Positions 54,625-63,503 of a stretch of DNA of 64,000 nucleotides are shown one piece after another. The first letter of the stretch is position 1, and each line of letters opens with the position of its first letter. Origin of the DNA: an uncultured Halieaceae bacterium (lineage in GTDB: Bacteria > Pseudomonadota > Gammaproteobacteria > Pseudomonadales > Halieaceae); the NCBI GenBank assembly GCA_938074045.1, contig CALJGI010000026.1, forward strand, positions 1-64,000, read 5' to 3'. The position numbers and the translations under genes are program-made. The notes under the pieces were generated by a model. It had not been told where the DNA came from. It searched no databases and saw only the letters and a program-made list of their open reading frames with translations.

Positions 54625-55664
54625 GCTTCCGCCAGCGCCTTGATTTCTTCACTGAGTTGATAGACAGACATCGCATACATCGAGCTGTGATTGTATCGTG
54701 TGATGACGTAAAAATTATGGAGCCCAATCCAGAACTCCTCTCCATTCTCGCCTTCAAATCTAAGCGCTGTAGCCTTCTGCTCGGCCTGCAATTTGTCTTC
54801 TGGGTGAATATTAGCCGCCAGCAAATCCGCCACGGTGTGCCTGGGTCTCAAGTTGCCATTCACGCGATCTTTACGATAGTTCTGGCTGGTGGTGGCGCGG
54901 CTGACCACGGCTTCCCCTTCTTTCCAGCCATGTGCCTTGAAGTAATTGGCTATGCTGCCAATGGCGTCTGTGGGGTTATTCCAGATATCGATAGTCTCAT
55001 CACCGTCAAAGTCAATGGCATAGGCACGGTAGCTGCTGGGCATAAATTGACCCAGTCCCATCGCGCCGGCATAGGACCCCGTTAAACTGGCTGGCTCAAA
55101 GGATTGATCGCGCGCCAGCACCAGAAAGTGCTTTAACTCGCTGCGAAAAAATTTGGATCTCTTTGGATAATCGAACGCCAGCGTTGCAAGTGCGTCCAAC
55201 ACACGGTGGCCGCCGGTCAGCCGACCGTAGCGGGTTTCAACCCCTATGACCGCCACTATAATTTCCGCCGGCACACCCAGTTCCAGTTCAGCGCGTGCAA
55301 GAGCATCCTGATTCTCTCTCATGAAATCGACGCCCTGAGCAGCCCGCTCCCGGGTCACAAATATTTTTCGATACTCGTACCACTCGAGCGTTTTCTCGGC
55401 GGGTCTTGCGATGGATTTCAGTATGGACTGTACTTTTCGTGCCTCCGAGAAAACTTTCTTGAGCTCGGCTTTGTCGAAGCCCTCCTCCGCGACCATCTCG
55501 TCGATCAGCACGTCAACATCGTCGCGATTTCCATAGGGACGCTCTTCTTCAGCCCAGGAGCCACTGACCATGGTGAGCATTCCAAATAGCAATCCCACGG
55601 CAATCCGGGTGCCCAAAGCATTCCGGGCTCCGGTGTCACGCAGCCATGCATACATCCTGTTCAT
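54621..55664 (-). CDS. mltB: Lytic murein transglycosylase B
   Basis: 347 residues from ATG 55664; a TTG directly before it is less likely. N-terminal signal segment (about 20-37, ends S-W-A), then the SLT_2 fold with G-V-E-T-R-Y-G-R and A-G-A-M-G-L-G-Q-F-M-P-S-S-Y. Cys for lipidation is not seen at the usual place, so it may be soluble in the periplasm. Followed by rlpA with overlapping start. Confidence 0.94.
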   Translation of the reverse strand: MNRMYAWLRDTGARNALGTRIAVGLLFGMLTMVSGSWAEEERPYGNRDDVDVLIDEMVAEEGFDKAELKKVFSEARKVQSILKSIARPAEKTLEWYEYRKIFVTRERAAQGVDFMRENQDALARAELELGVPAEIIVAVIGVETRYGRLTGGHRVLDALATLAFDYPKRSKFFRSELKHFLVLARDQSFEPASLTGSYAGAMGLGQFMPSSYRAYAIDFDGDETIDIWNNPTDAIGSIANYFKAHGWKEGEAVVSRATTSQNYRKDRVNGNLRPRHTVADLLAANIHPEDKLQAEQKATALRFEGENGEEFWIGLHNFYVITRYNHSSMYAMSVYQLSEEIKALAEA

Positions 55665-55706
55665 CAATCAAACTCCTCGTCTTCCCCGGACAAGCCCGTG
55701 TAGCTA

Positions 55707-56849
55707 TTATCTCAGCCTGCGAGTATCGGTACTGATGGCCATCAACACACCGAATCCACCCATCAGCGTTACCAGAGACGTACCCCCCGCACTGATTAAC
55801 GGTAACGGAACCCCGACTACGGGCAGTAATCCCGACACCATTCCCATGTTAACAAATACGTAGACAAAAAAAGTGAGGGTAATACTCCCCGCCGTGAGGC
55901 GACCAAAACTATCTTGTGCCTGCAGCCCTATCCAAAGCCCCCTTAATACGATCAGGAGGTACAGTCCCAGCAGGATCAGCACGCCCCGCAATCCGAACTC
56001 TTCCCCCAGCACAGCGATGACAAAATCTGTGTGGCTCTCAGGCAGAAAGTCCAATCGAGATTGCGTACCCTGTAGCCAACCCTTGCCCTGCCAACCACCG
56101 GACCCAATTGCCGTCTTGGACTGAATGATGTTCCAGCCGCTGCCAAGCTTATCCATATCCGGATTGAACAACGTGAGAATTCGCTGCTTCTGGTAATCGT
56201 GCAGCATGAATTGCCAGGCAGGCCATGCTGACGCGGCAGCGAGGATCAACGCCCACAGCAGATACCCCCAACCGATGCCAGACATAAAGAGCACAATAAG
56301 ACCCGAGGCTAGTACGATGAGTCCGGTACCCAGATCAGGCTGCAACATAATGAGCGCGCCAGGCAGACCAACCAATACCAAACTCACAACCACATGTTTA
56401 AACCTGGGCGGCAAAGGCCTCGATGCGAGATAGGATGCCAGGGTCAGTGGCACCATCAATTTCAGCAGTTCGGAGGGTTGAAACCGGAATCCACCGATAC
56501 TCAGCCAACGCTGGGCACCCTTGGCGCCAGTACCCGCCACCAACACAGCCGCCAGCAAGATACCTCCAAGCAGATACAGCCACGGGGCCCAGCGCTGATA
56601 TTGACGGACCTTGATCTGTGCCATCACGAACATACCCACATAGGCCACACCAAAAAAACGCACCTGCCGCAATACGGCCGGCATGCTCTGACCACTTGCG
56701 CTATACAACACCAGTAGACCAAAGACCGTCAGCGCCAGTAACAACACCAACAGAGGCAGGTCGATATGAAAACGTTGCACGAGGCTGCTACGCTGCGCCA
56801 GATCGGAGGATACCTCCGGCATCTGCCTCACATAATCGCCACCACTCAC
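55707..56849 (-). CDS. rodA: Rod-shape glycosyltransferase RodA (MrdB)
   Basis: SEDS-family membrane peptidoglycan polymerase. 380 residues, about ten helices, with W-L-S-I-G-G-F-R-F-Q-P-S-E-L-L-K and the late P-L-P-L-I-S-A-G-G-T-S motif. The GTG start overlaps the mrdA stop (GTGA), so the two partner enzymes are translationally coupled; an ATG at 56822 is an alternative. Confidence 0.96.
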   Translation of the reverse strand: MSGGDYVRQMPEVSSDLAQRSSLVQRFHIDLPLLVLLLALTVFGLLVLYSASGQSMPAVLRQVRFFGVAYVGMFVMAQIKVRQYQRWAPWLYLLGGILLAAVLVAGTGAKGAQRWLSIGGFRFQPSELLKLMVPLTLASYLASRPLPPRFKHVVVSLVLVGLPGALIMLQPDLGTGLIVLASGLIVLFMSGIGWGYLLWALILAAASAWPAWQFMLHDYQKQRILTLFNPDMDKLGSGWNIIQSKTAIGSGGWQGKGWLQGTQSRLDFLPESHTDFVIAVLGEEFGLRGVLILLGLYLLIVLRGLWIGLQAQDSFGRLTAGSITLTFFVYVFVNMGMVSGLLPVVGVPLPLISAGGTSLVTLMGGFGVLMAISTDTRRLR

Positions 56850-58669
56850 AATGTTGTCTCCCGCAGATACTCGTCAATAACAGCCCGGGCGATGGGAGCG
56901 GCCCAAGCGCCGTGCTCGCCGTTTTCCAACAGCACCGCCACAGCAATGCGAGGCGCGTCAAAGGGTGCGAAACTGACAAACAAGCCATGATCACGGTGTC
57001 GCTCGGAAATAGCGTCCGCGTCATATTTCGCATCCTGCGCAATGCCTACTACCTGTGCAGTACCTGTTTTACCGGCAATTTCGTATTCCAGTCCATCGCG
57101 GATTCGATTGGCAGTTCCCCGGGCGCCATGCACAACCGCTCGCATTGACTGATGCACAAGCGTCCAATGTTCAGGGGCGATTTCTACGGCGGGTAGTGGA
57201 ATCGGATCCATCGGCTCACCATTCACGGCGCGTAGCAATCGCGGCTGGAAACGCTTACCCCGGGATGCCAGGGTGGCCGACAGCTGCGCCAATTGCAGCG
57301 GTGTGGCAAGCATATAACCCTGCCCGATGCCGAGAATGACCGTTTCCCCAGGATACCAGGGGGCTTGATGTACCCGCCTTTTCCATTCCCTCGACGGCAA
57401 CAGGCCTGGACGCTCAGCAGTAATGTCGAGATTGGTTTTCTGCCCCAGGCCGAATTGGTCGGCAAAGGAATGAATGTTATCAATGCCCAATCTGTGCGCG
57501 AGGTCGTAATAGTAGACGTCACAGCTTTGCTCCATCGACATCATCAGATCCACCGAGGAACCGTGCTGCTTCCAATCCCGGTATTTGTGCTCAACGCCGG
57601 GTAACTGAAAATACCCCGGATCATAGACTGTGCTCACAGCATTGACCGCACCATGGTGCAGACCCGCCAACGCCAATACCGGTTTTAAGGTACTCCCCGG
57701 TGGGTACTGGCCCTGTACGGCACGATTGAAGAGCGGCTTATCAGGTGAGTTACGCAGCTCGCTGTATGCCTTGCTCCCAATACCGTTGACGAATAGATTG
57801 CTGTTAAAACCAGGGTTGCTGACCAACGCAATCACGCCACCATCAGCGGGGTCGATAGCCACCACTGCCCCGCGACGCTCCCCCAGCGCCGCGACCGCCG
57901 CACGTTGAACTCGCGCATCCAGTTGCAGACTGATGTCTGCGCCGGGGAGCGGATCACTGCGTTCCAACACTCGCAACACGCGGCCGTGGGCATTGGTTTC
58001 AACATTCTGGTAGCCGACTTTCCCGTGCAGTAACGCTTCGTAGTGTTTTTCCAGCCCAATCTTGCCAACGTAGTGCGTACCGCGATAGTTGACGGGGTCC
58101 AGGTTCTCCGCATCGCTCTCACTCATGCGACCCACATATCCCAGTACGTGAGCAAATACCTCTGGCTCCCGATAGTGACGCACCAGGCGCCCCGCGATTT
58201 CGACACCGGGCAGCCGGTAGCTGTTTACCGAGATTCGGGCGATTTCCTCTTCACTCAGTCGAAATCGCAGTGGCACCACCTCATAGGGACGCCGGCCTTT
58301 AACCAATCGTTTGAACCGCTCTACATCAGCCTCGGAAACAGAAACCACCTCGCGCAGCAGCGCCAGCGTTTCATCAAGGTTTTCCACCCGTTCAATCACC
58401 AGCGCCAGATCGAAGCTGGGGCGATTTTCGGCGAGCAACACGCCATTGCGGTCATAGATCAAACCGCGCTTGGGGGGAACGGGCTGGAGTTGTACGCGGT
58501 TTTTTTCAGACTGCGTTATGTAGTCTTCATACTGGTCGATTTGCAGGCTGGTGTAGCGCGCTATGAGAACGGTCATCAGCAATAAAATCACAATCAGCGC
58601 CGCTACGGAACGTGCGCCATAGAGACGAGATTCCAGGTAGGGGTCTTTGAGTGTTACACCCGGTGCCAT
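56846..58669 (-). CDS. mrdA: Penicillin-binding protein 2 (MrdA)
   Basis: Transpeptidase of the elongasome. 607 residues: N-terminal membrane anchor (about 17-38), pedestal domain, transpeptidase domain with S-x-x-K in P-P-G-S-T-L-K-P at about 327-332, S-x-N-type segment near the Cys-rich stretch M-E-Q-S-C-D-V-Y-Y, and K-T-G-T-A near 540. Works with RodA encoded next. Confidence 0.96.
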   Translation of the reverse strand: MAPGVTLKDPYLESRLYGARSVAALIVILLLMTVLIARYTSLQIDQYEDYITQSEKNRVQLQPVPPKRGLIYDRNGVLLAENRPSFDLALVIERVENLDETLALLREVVSVSEADVERFKRLVKGRRPYEVVPLRFRLSEEEIARISVNSYRLPGVEIAGRLVRHYREPEVFAHVLGYVGRMSESDAENLDPVNYRGTHYVGKIGLEKHYEALLHGKVGYQNVETNAHGRVLRVLERSDPLPGADISLQLDARVQRAAVAALGERRGAVVAIDPADGGVIALVSNPGFNSNLFVNGIGSKAYSELRNSPDKPLFNRAVQGQYPPGSTLKPVLALAGLHHGAVNAVSTVYDPGYFQLPGVEHKYRDWKQHGSSVDLMMSMEQSCDVYYYDLAHRLGIDNIHSFADQFGLGQKTNLDITAERPGLLPSREWKRRVHQAPWYPGETVILGIGQGYMLATPLQLAQLSATLASRGKRFQPRLLRAVNGEPMDPIPLPAVEIAPEHWTLVHQSMRAVVHGARGTANRIRDGLEYEIAGKTGTAQVVGIAQDAKYDADAISERHRDHGLFVSFAPFDAPRIAVAVLLENGEHGAWAAPIARAVIDEYLRETTL

Positions 58670-58699
58670 TATTTATCTCGCAGCAGGACTGTCCAGCAA

Positions 58700-59167
58700 T
58701 TAACGATGATACGGGTGATGTGTAGTGATTGTCCAAGCCCGATACAACTGCTCGGCAAGAATAACCCTCACCAGTGGGTGTGGCAGAGTTAATGGGGACA
58801 GCGACCATAGCTGATCAGCCCGGTCCCGGCAGGCAGCGGCGAGGCCATCGGGGCCACCGATCAGCAGGGATACATTGCCGCCACTTTCCTGCCAAAGCTC
58901 AAGTTTCCGGGCAAGTTGTTCCGTATTCCAGTGCTTGCCTCCGACTTCCAGGGCGAGAACGGTATCTCTATCGTCGACACCGCTCAGCAGTTGCTCCGCC
59001 TCCCGTGTCATGGCTACCGTAGGGTTGTCTTCGCGGCCCCGCTTGGCCACGGCAACCTCGCGCACCATGACCTGCAAATGGGCTGGCATACGTTGAAAAT
59101 AGGTATCGCAACCCTCCTGAATCCACTGCGGCATGCGTGTTCCTACCGCGTGCATAGTGATTTTCAC
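58700..59167 (-). CDS. rlmH: 23S rRNA m3-pseudouridine-1915 methyltransferase RlmH
   Basis: 155 residues from the GTG at 59167, the exact family length; the frame extends to 59203 but those 12 residues are extra. SPOUT fold with A-V-G-T-R-M-P near the start, L-I-G-G-P-D-G and the C-terminal P-L-V-R-V-I-L-A-E-Q-L-Y-R-A-W segment that binds SAM and RNA. The GTG overlaps the rsfS stop. Confidence 0.95.
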   Translation of the reverse strand: MKITMHAVGTRMPQWIQEGCDTYFQRMPAHLQVMVREVAVAKRGREDNPTVAMTREAEQLLSGVDDRDTVLALEVGGKHWNTEQLARKLELWQESGGNVSLLIGGPDGLAAACRDRADQLWSLSPLTLPHPLVRVILAEQLYRAWTITTHHPYHR

Positions 59168-59511
59168 TCTTCGCTGGATCCGCCGCCAAGGGGTGTTGTC
59201 CACAAGCCTTCCAAATCATAGAAATCCCGCGCTTCGGGCAGCATGACATGCACCACAACATCACCCAGATCCACCAATACCCAGTCTCCCACGTCTGCAC
59301 CTTCCACACCGAGAGCCGGTGAGCCCAGCTTTTTAAATTGCATGGCCACGTTATCAGCCAGTGATTTCACATGGCGCGAAGAGGTCCCGCTGGCGATAAT
59401 CAGCGTGTCCATTACATTGCTCAAGGGGCTTACATCGAGTGTGACGATCTGGCGTGCTTTAAGTTCTTCCAGGGCGCTAACGGCTATTTCGGTCAGGTCA
59501 GCGGACTTCAT
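59164..59511 (-). CDS. rsfS: Ribosome silencing factor RsfS
   Basis: Binds L14 and prevents subunit joining in starvation. 115 residues with the family V-D-L-G-D-V-V-V-H-V-M and W-x-x-P segment. A low-complexity L-G-G-G-S-S-E-E tail ends it. Usual neighbour of nadD and rlmH, with which it overlaps by 4 bases. Confidence 0.95.
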   Translation of the reverse strand: MKSADLTEIAVSALEELKARQIVTLDVSPLSNVMDTLIIASGTSSRHVKSLADNVAMQFKKLGSPALGVEGADVGDWVLVDLGDVVVHVMLPEARDFYDLEGLWTTPLGGGSSEE

Positions 59512-59538
59512 GTAATCTCACGGTCATCCTTTATCCTT

Positions 59539-60174
59539 TTATTGGGCGGCGCTGTTTCGATATAATCCATGTTCGTTTATATACTCTATCACGTCGTCGG
59601 GAAGCAGGTAACGTACCGATTCCCCAGCTTGTAACTTTCTGCGCACCTCTGTGGCGGATACATGCTGGGGGGTCAATTCCATGCGAAGAATAGAGCCTCC
59701 CGGACTTACACTGGTGTCAGCTACCCTCGTGACCTCGCGTTCCTGCAGCAGCTGAAGCATTTCCGCGGAATATTCCAAAGACTCCCCCGCGCGCGCTACT
59801 ACCACTAAATGTGCAAGGGCAAGCATGTCATGCCAGCGACACCAGGACGTAAATTGCGCGAAGGCGTCGTTGCCCAGTACAAAATACAGCGGTGCCAAGG
59901 ATTTCATTTCCCCACGCAGCCCTTCGCAACTTTCTACTGAGTACGAGGGTGTGTTTCGCAACATTTCCCGATCATCGATTCCCAGTATCGGCTCATTCGC
60001 CACTGCCAGTTGTAACATCTCCAGCCGATGTGTTGACGCGCAACCCGGTAACTCTTTGTGCGCGGGAATATGGCAGGGCATCAGGTCCAGTCGGCTTACC
60101 CCCAGTCTAAGGGCAGCTTCTGTCGCCGTACGAATATGACCGATATGAACGGGATCAAAGGTTCCACCTAGCAC
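59539..60174 (-). CDS. nadD: Nicotinate-nucleotide adenylyltransferase NadD
   Basis: Adenylates nicotinate mononucleotide in NAD synthesis. 211 residues starting at a GTG: G-G-T-F-D-P-V-H-I-G-H begins at residue 3, and S-A-T-E-V-R lies near the C terminus. Relatives have about five more residues before G-G-T, and no ATG, GTG or TTG lies upstream in frame; upstream sequence runs into the proA end. The start may be non-standard or the N terminus short. Confidence 0.92.
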   Translation of the reverse strand: MLGGTFDPVHIGHIRTATEAALRLGVSRLDLMPCHIPAHKELPGCASTHRLEMLQLAVANEPILGIDDREMLRNTPSYSVESCEGLRGEMKSLAPLYFVLGNDAFAQFTSWCRWHDMLALAHLVVVARAGESLEYSAEMLQLLQEREVTRVADTSVSPGGSILRMELTPQHVSATEVRRKLQAGESVRYLLPDDVIEYINEHGLYRNSAAQ

Positions 60175-60190
60175 CGCCCTGGCGTGTGGA

Positions 60191-61447
60191 TCAGGAACGG
60201 ATATGACCGTCTCCCAGCACTACATACTTCTGCGACGTCAAGCCGTCTAGCCCAACAGGACCACGCGCATGCAATTTATCAGTAGAGATTCCAACCTCAG
60301 CGCCCAGTCCATACTCGAAGCCATCAGCGAAACGGGTCGAAGCATTAACCATGACTGAACTGGAATCGACAGCGCGCAAAAACTGCATCGCTCGCGTGTG
60401 GTTCTCTGTGACTATCGCATCGGTGTGACTGGATCCCCAGCGCTCGATGTGCTCCATTGCCTCGTCCATACCACTCACCACCCGAATGGCAACAATAGGT
60501 GCCAGGTATTCTGCCGCCCAGTCTTCGTCCGCTGCAACGCTCGCCTGATTGCATAATTCACGCGTGCGTTCACAGCCACGAATCTCTACGTTTTTATCCA
60601 GGTAGGCAGAACATATCGGCGGCAACAGCGTCTCCGCTACGGATTCTGCAATCAGAAGTGTTTCCATCGTATTGCAAGTGCCGTAGCGCTGAGTTTTGGC
60701 GTTCACCGCAATAGCAATAGCCTTTTCAGCGTCCGCCGCATCATCGATGTATACATGACAGATACCGTCCAGGTGTTTTATCACAGGGATACAGGACTCG
60801 CGACTGATACGCTCGATCAGACCACGGCCACCGCGCGGAACAATCACATCGACGAATTCAGACATGGTAATCAGTTCCCCGACAGCGGCGCGATCCGTAG
60901 TTTCCACTACTTGCAGGGCGCCGGCTGGCAGGCCAGCCACTGACAGTCCCTGCGCCATGCACTGGGCAATGGCGCGGTTGGAGGATATCGCCTCCGAACC
61001 ACCACGCAATATGGTGGCGTTACCGGACTTGAGGGCCACGCTGGCGGCCTCAACAGTGACGTTGGGCCGCGATTCATAAATAATGCCAATCACACCTAGT
61101 GGAACCCGCATCTGACCGACCTGAATCCCGCTTGGCATATAGCTCAAGCCAGAGATGGCACCCACCGGATCTTTCAGGGTCGCAACCTGGCTCAGTCCAT
61201 CCATCATCGCCCGTACACGCGAGTCAGTCAGCTCCAGCCTGTCCATCAAGGCCGGCTCCAACTGTTTCTCTCTAGCGCGCTCCATGTCCTCAGCGTTCGC
61301 GTCAAGAAGCATTGCGCGCATATCGCCGATGGCGTCACGGGTCGCCAGCAGTGCCGCATTTTTGTCCTGCGTGCTGGCAACTGCGACTTCTTTTCCAGCG
61401 GTCCGGGCTTTGATCCCCAGATCCTGCATGTAGTCTTTGATGTTCAC
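60191..61447 (-). CDS. proA: Gamma-glutamyl phosphate reductase ProA
   Basis: Reduces gamma-glutamyl phosphate to the semialdehyde in proline synthesis. From the GTG at 61447 it has 418 residues, aligning with Pseudomonas ProA (D-Y-M-x-x-L-G near the start); an ATG at 61471 adds eight. P-R-G-G-R-G-L and the catalytic Cys in [11 protein letters not shown] are present. TATAAT lies just upstream. Ends overlapping the nadD region by 17 bases of open frame. Confidence 0.95.
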   Translation of the reverse strand: MNIKDYMQDLGIKARTAGKEVAVASTQDKNAALLATRDAIGDMRAMLLDANAEDMERAREKQLEPALMDRLELTDSRVRAMMDGLSQVATLKDPVGAISGLSYMPSGIQVGQMRVPLGVIGIIYESRPNVTVEAASVALKSGNATILRGGSEAISSNRAIAQCMAQGLSVAGLPAGALQVVETTDRAAVGELITMSEFVDVIVPRGGRGLIERISRESCIPVIKHLDGICHVYIDDAADAEKAIAIAVNAKTQRYGTCNTMETLLIAESVAETLLPPICSAYLDKNVEIRGCERTRELCNQASVAADEDWAAEYLAPIVAIRVVSGMDEAMEHIERWGSSHTDAIVTENHTRAMQFLRAVDSSSVMVNASTRFADGFEYGLGAEVGISTDKLHARGPVGLDGLTSQKYVVLGDGHIRS

Positions 61448-61482
61448 GGTAATGACATCGATCACCCTCATTTTGGCGGCCG

Positions 61483-61488
61483 ATTATA
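61483..61488 (-). promoter_or_regulatory. Candidate -10 box for the proA cluster
   Basis: Perfect TATAAT on the minus strand. A start of transcription about 61476 would leave a short leader for the GTG at 61447 and almost none for the ATG at 61471. No clear -35. Confidence 0.45.
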
Positions 61489-61582
61489 CCCGATGGAGGT
61501 GCGACGGACAGGCGTGTAGCGGCTAATTCCGGGAAATTACCGAACATTAAAGGTATATGCAGATGTCAGGCCTAAATGTAAT

Positions 61583-61597
61583 TGACAATTATTCTCA
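61583..61597 (+). promoter_or_regulatory. Fur-box-like site upstream of bfd
   Basis: TGACAATTATTCTCA matches 13 of 15 positions of the 7-1-7 Fur site (TGATAAT-N-ATTATCA), 47 bases before the bfd ATG. Iron repression of bfd is known in Pseudomonas and enterics. Confidence 0.7.
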
Positions 61598-61643
61598 TTC
61601 CCATTAGCATTTAGCCATCGTTGTGACATACCACTTTAATTCT

Positions 61644-61847
61644 ATGTACGTCTGTCTCTGCAAAGGAATTACCGACACCCAGATTCGCGCCGCCGTCGAA
61701 GATGGAGCGAGTTCATTGCGCGACGTGCGCAATACGCTGGGCGTCGCCAGCCAATGTGGAAAATGCGGCATTCTGACACGCGAAATCGTTCGCGAAACTC
61801 TGACGGATCAGGCCGAAAGCGAGCAGCTCTTCTACGCCGTAAGCTGA
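61644..61847 (+). CDS. bfd: Bacterioferritin-associated ferredoxin
   Basis: Small [2Fe-2S] protein that reduces bacterioferritin to free its iron. 67 residues from ATG 61644; the frame extends seven residues upstream without a good start. Cys4, Cys6, Cys38 and Cys41 (M-Y-V-C-L-C-K-G, Q-C-G-K-C-G) form the cluster site. Encoded beside bfr, under a Fur-box-like site. Confidence 0.94.
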   Translation: MYVCLCKGITDTQIRAAVEDGASSLRDVRNTLGVASQCGKCGILTREIVRETLTDQAESEQLFYAVS

Positions 61848-61979
61848 CACCCTCCCTGGTTTCAGCCTCCTCTCTACACTTCACAATCTCTGACAACAAT
61901 ACTTTTGCAGTAGCGTAATGCGATTGCGAATCACTTTGATTTTCATTAATAATTACTAAATAAATCAATTACTTAGTGT

Positions 61980-61998
61980 TGACACAGACATTGTGTCA
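61980..61998. promoter_or_regulatory. TGACACA-N5-TGTGTCA palindrome in the bfr leader
   Basis: Perfect 7-base inverted repeat 38 bases before the bfr GTG. It could bind a regulator or form a hairpin in the leader RNA. A weak Fur-like match (11 of 15) is at 61937-61951. Confidence 0.45.
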
Positions 61999-62035
61999 AA
62001 GGACAATAGTTTTTTTCCCGCGGCAGGAGCAGACC

Positions 62036-62503
62036 GTGAAAGGCGACAGTAAAGTCATTCAACATCTCAATAAGGTTCTGGGCAACGAGCTCATCGCCAT
62101 CAACCAGTATTTCTTGCATTCGCGTATGTACAAGGACTGGGGTCTGAAAGAATTGGCTGAACACGAGTATGAGGAATCCATCGACGAGATGAAGCATGCG
62201 GACAAGCTGGTTGAACGCATATTATTTCTCGAGGGCCTTCCCAATATGCAGGACCTGGGCAAGCTGCTAGTGGGCGAGAATACAGAGGAAATGCTGCGCT
62301 GTGACCTCAAGCTCGAGCTGTTGGCAATCCCGGATCTACGCGAGGCTATAGCTTATTGCGAGTCGGTGTCAGATTACGTCAGTCGAGAATTGTTTGAAGA
62401 TATTCTGGAATCTGAAGAAGAACATGTCGATTGGTTGGAAACCCAATTGGGCTTGATCGAGAAAATTGGGCTGCAAAACTACCAGCAGAGCAAAATGAGC
62501 TGA
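62036..62503 (+). CDS. bfr: Bacterioferritin
   Basis: Heme-containing iron store. 155 residues from the GTG at 62036, with AGGAG 7 bases upstream; the longer frame to 61976 has no family match. Ferroxidase ligands Glu18, Glu51 and His54 and heme ligand Met52 are at the normal numbers ([16 protein letters not shown]). The stop abuts the convergent LysR stop. Confidence 0.95.
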   Translation: MKGDSKVIQHLNKVLGNELIAINQYFLHSRMYKDWGLKELAEHEYEESIDEMKHADKLVERILFLEGLPNMQDLGKLLVGENTEEMLRCDLKLELLAIPDLREAIAYCESVSDYVSRELFEDILESEEEHVDWLETQLGLIEKIGLQNYQQSKMS

Positions 62504-63406
62504 TCATCCGGCCGCGAGCACGTGTCGTGGCCAATCCTCCCGGCAGATTGCGATAAATTTTCGCGCGCCATCAGACAGTTCCTGATCGCGCCGGTAGAAC
62601 AACCCTACAGACCGCGTTATTCGTGCGAAGGGCGCTTTATCGATGACCGTGAGGCCAGCACACATGGGATCGTCGAGTAGAATTTGATCACTGATAAACC
62701 CCGCCCCCTGACCCGCCGCGAGCAACTCCAATCGCAGACTGATACTGCGCACCAGCCACACCCTGCTGAATTTTTCCCGAATACGTCCGGTGCCGGGTCG
62801 CTGCGAGGCATCGTCAATGTAGGACGCCAGTAACGGCACACTCTTTAGCGCTTTGCCGGGCTGGGAGAGTATCGCGTTAACTTGTGGGTGCCTTTTGGAT
62901 ACTACTAGCACTCGGGTCTCACGCAGCAACTCCTCGGTCTCAAAAGCTGGCATACGACTTTCAAATGGCCCGATGCCCAGCTCCACGCGTCCCATCAATA
63001 CCGCAGAAATAATTTCCCGCGACGGCATTTCCTCCACCTGTAAACGGGCCTCGGGATTATCGCGACAAAACCTTGCCACCACGGTTGGCGCGTAATACCG
63101 GTTGATAACACTGTTGATTGCCAGCGAAAGGCTGGCAGACTCCCCCCTCCGTATTTCCAGGAGATCCTCCAGCATCCGCTCCTCTTCGCGCAGCGTGTGT
63201 TGGGCATGGCGCAACAGCCGCGAACCCGCGTCTGTCAAACCAAGGGGCCGCCGCTGCAACAATGGCGTCTCCAGTTTTCGTTCGAGGTTGGCCACTGCCT
63301 GGCTGACCGCCGACTGGGTAATACAGAGAAATTCAGCGGCTCGCTTAAAGCCGTTCTGCTCCACCACCGCGGCAAATACACGCAGTTCCTGCTGCTCAAT
63401 CCGCAT
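62504..63406 (-). CDS. LysR-family transcriptional regulator
   Basis: 300 residues. Winged helix-turn-helix in 1-60 (F-A-A-V-V-E-Q-N-G-F-K-R-A-A-E-F-L-C-I-T-Q-S-A-V-S-Q), then a periplasmic-binding-like effector domain. Divergent from the citrate-synthase-family gene across a 97-base A+T-rich gap with an 18-base palindrome, so it probably controls that gene and itself. Effector unknown. Confidence 0.93.
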   Translation of the reverse strand: MRIEQQELRVFAAVVEQNGFKRAAEFLCITQSAVSQAVANLERKLETPLLQRRPLGLTDAGSRLLRHAQHTLREEERMLEDLLEIRRGESASLSLAINSVINRYYAPTVVARFCRDNPEARLQVEEMPSREIISAVLMGRVELGIGPFESRMPAFETEELLRETRVLVVSKRHPQVNAILSQPGKALKSVPLLASYIDDASQRPGTGRIREKFSRVWLVRSISLRLELLAAGQGAGFISDQILLDDPMCAGLTVIDKAPFARITRSVGLFYRRDQELSDGARKFIAICREDWPRHVLAAG

Positions 63407-63415
63407 ATAAGCACC

Positions 63416-63433
63416 ATTAATATATATATTAAT
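63416..63433. promoter_or_regulatory. 18-base palindrome ATTAATATATATATTAAT between LysR and citrate-synthase-like gene
   Basis: Perfect inverted repeat, 10 bases from the LysR start and 71 from the divergent ATG. The layout fits a LysR autoregulatory T-N11-A site, though an A+T run can form one by chance. Confidence 0.4.
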
Positions 63434-63503
63434 ATATTTATCTTAACTAATACCTGGCCTCAGATATACTGCGTCTCGGATTTAACGATAAAGGAAACTC
63501 CGA

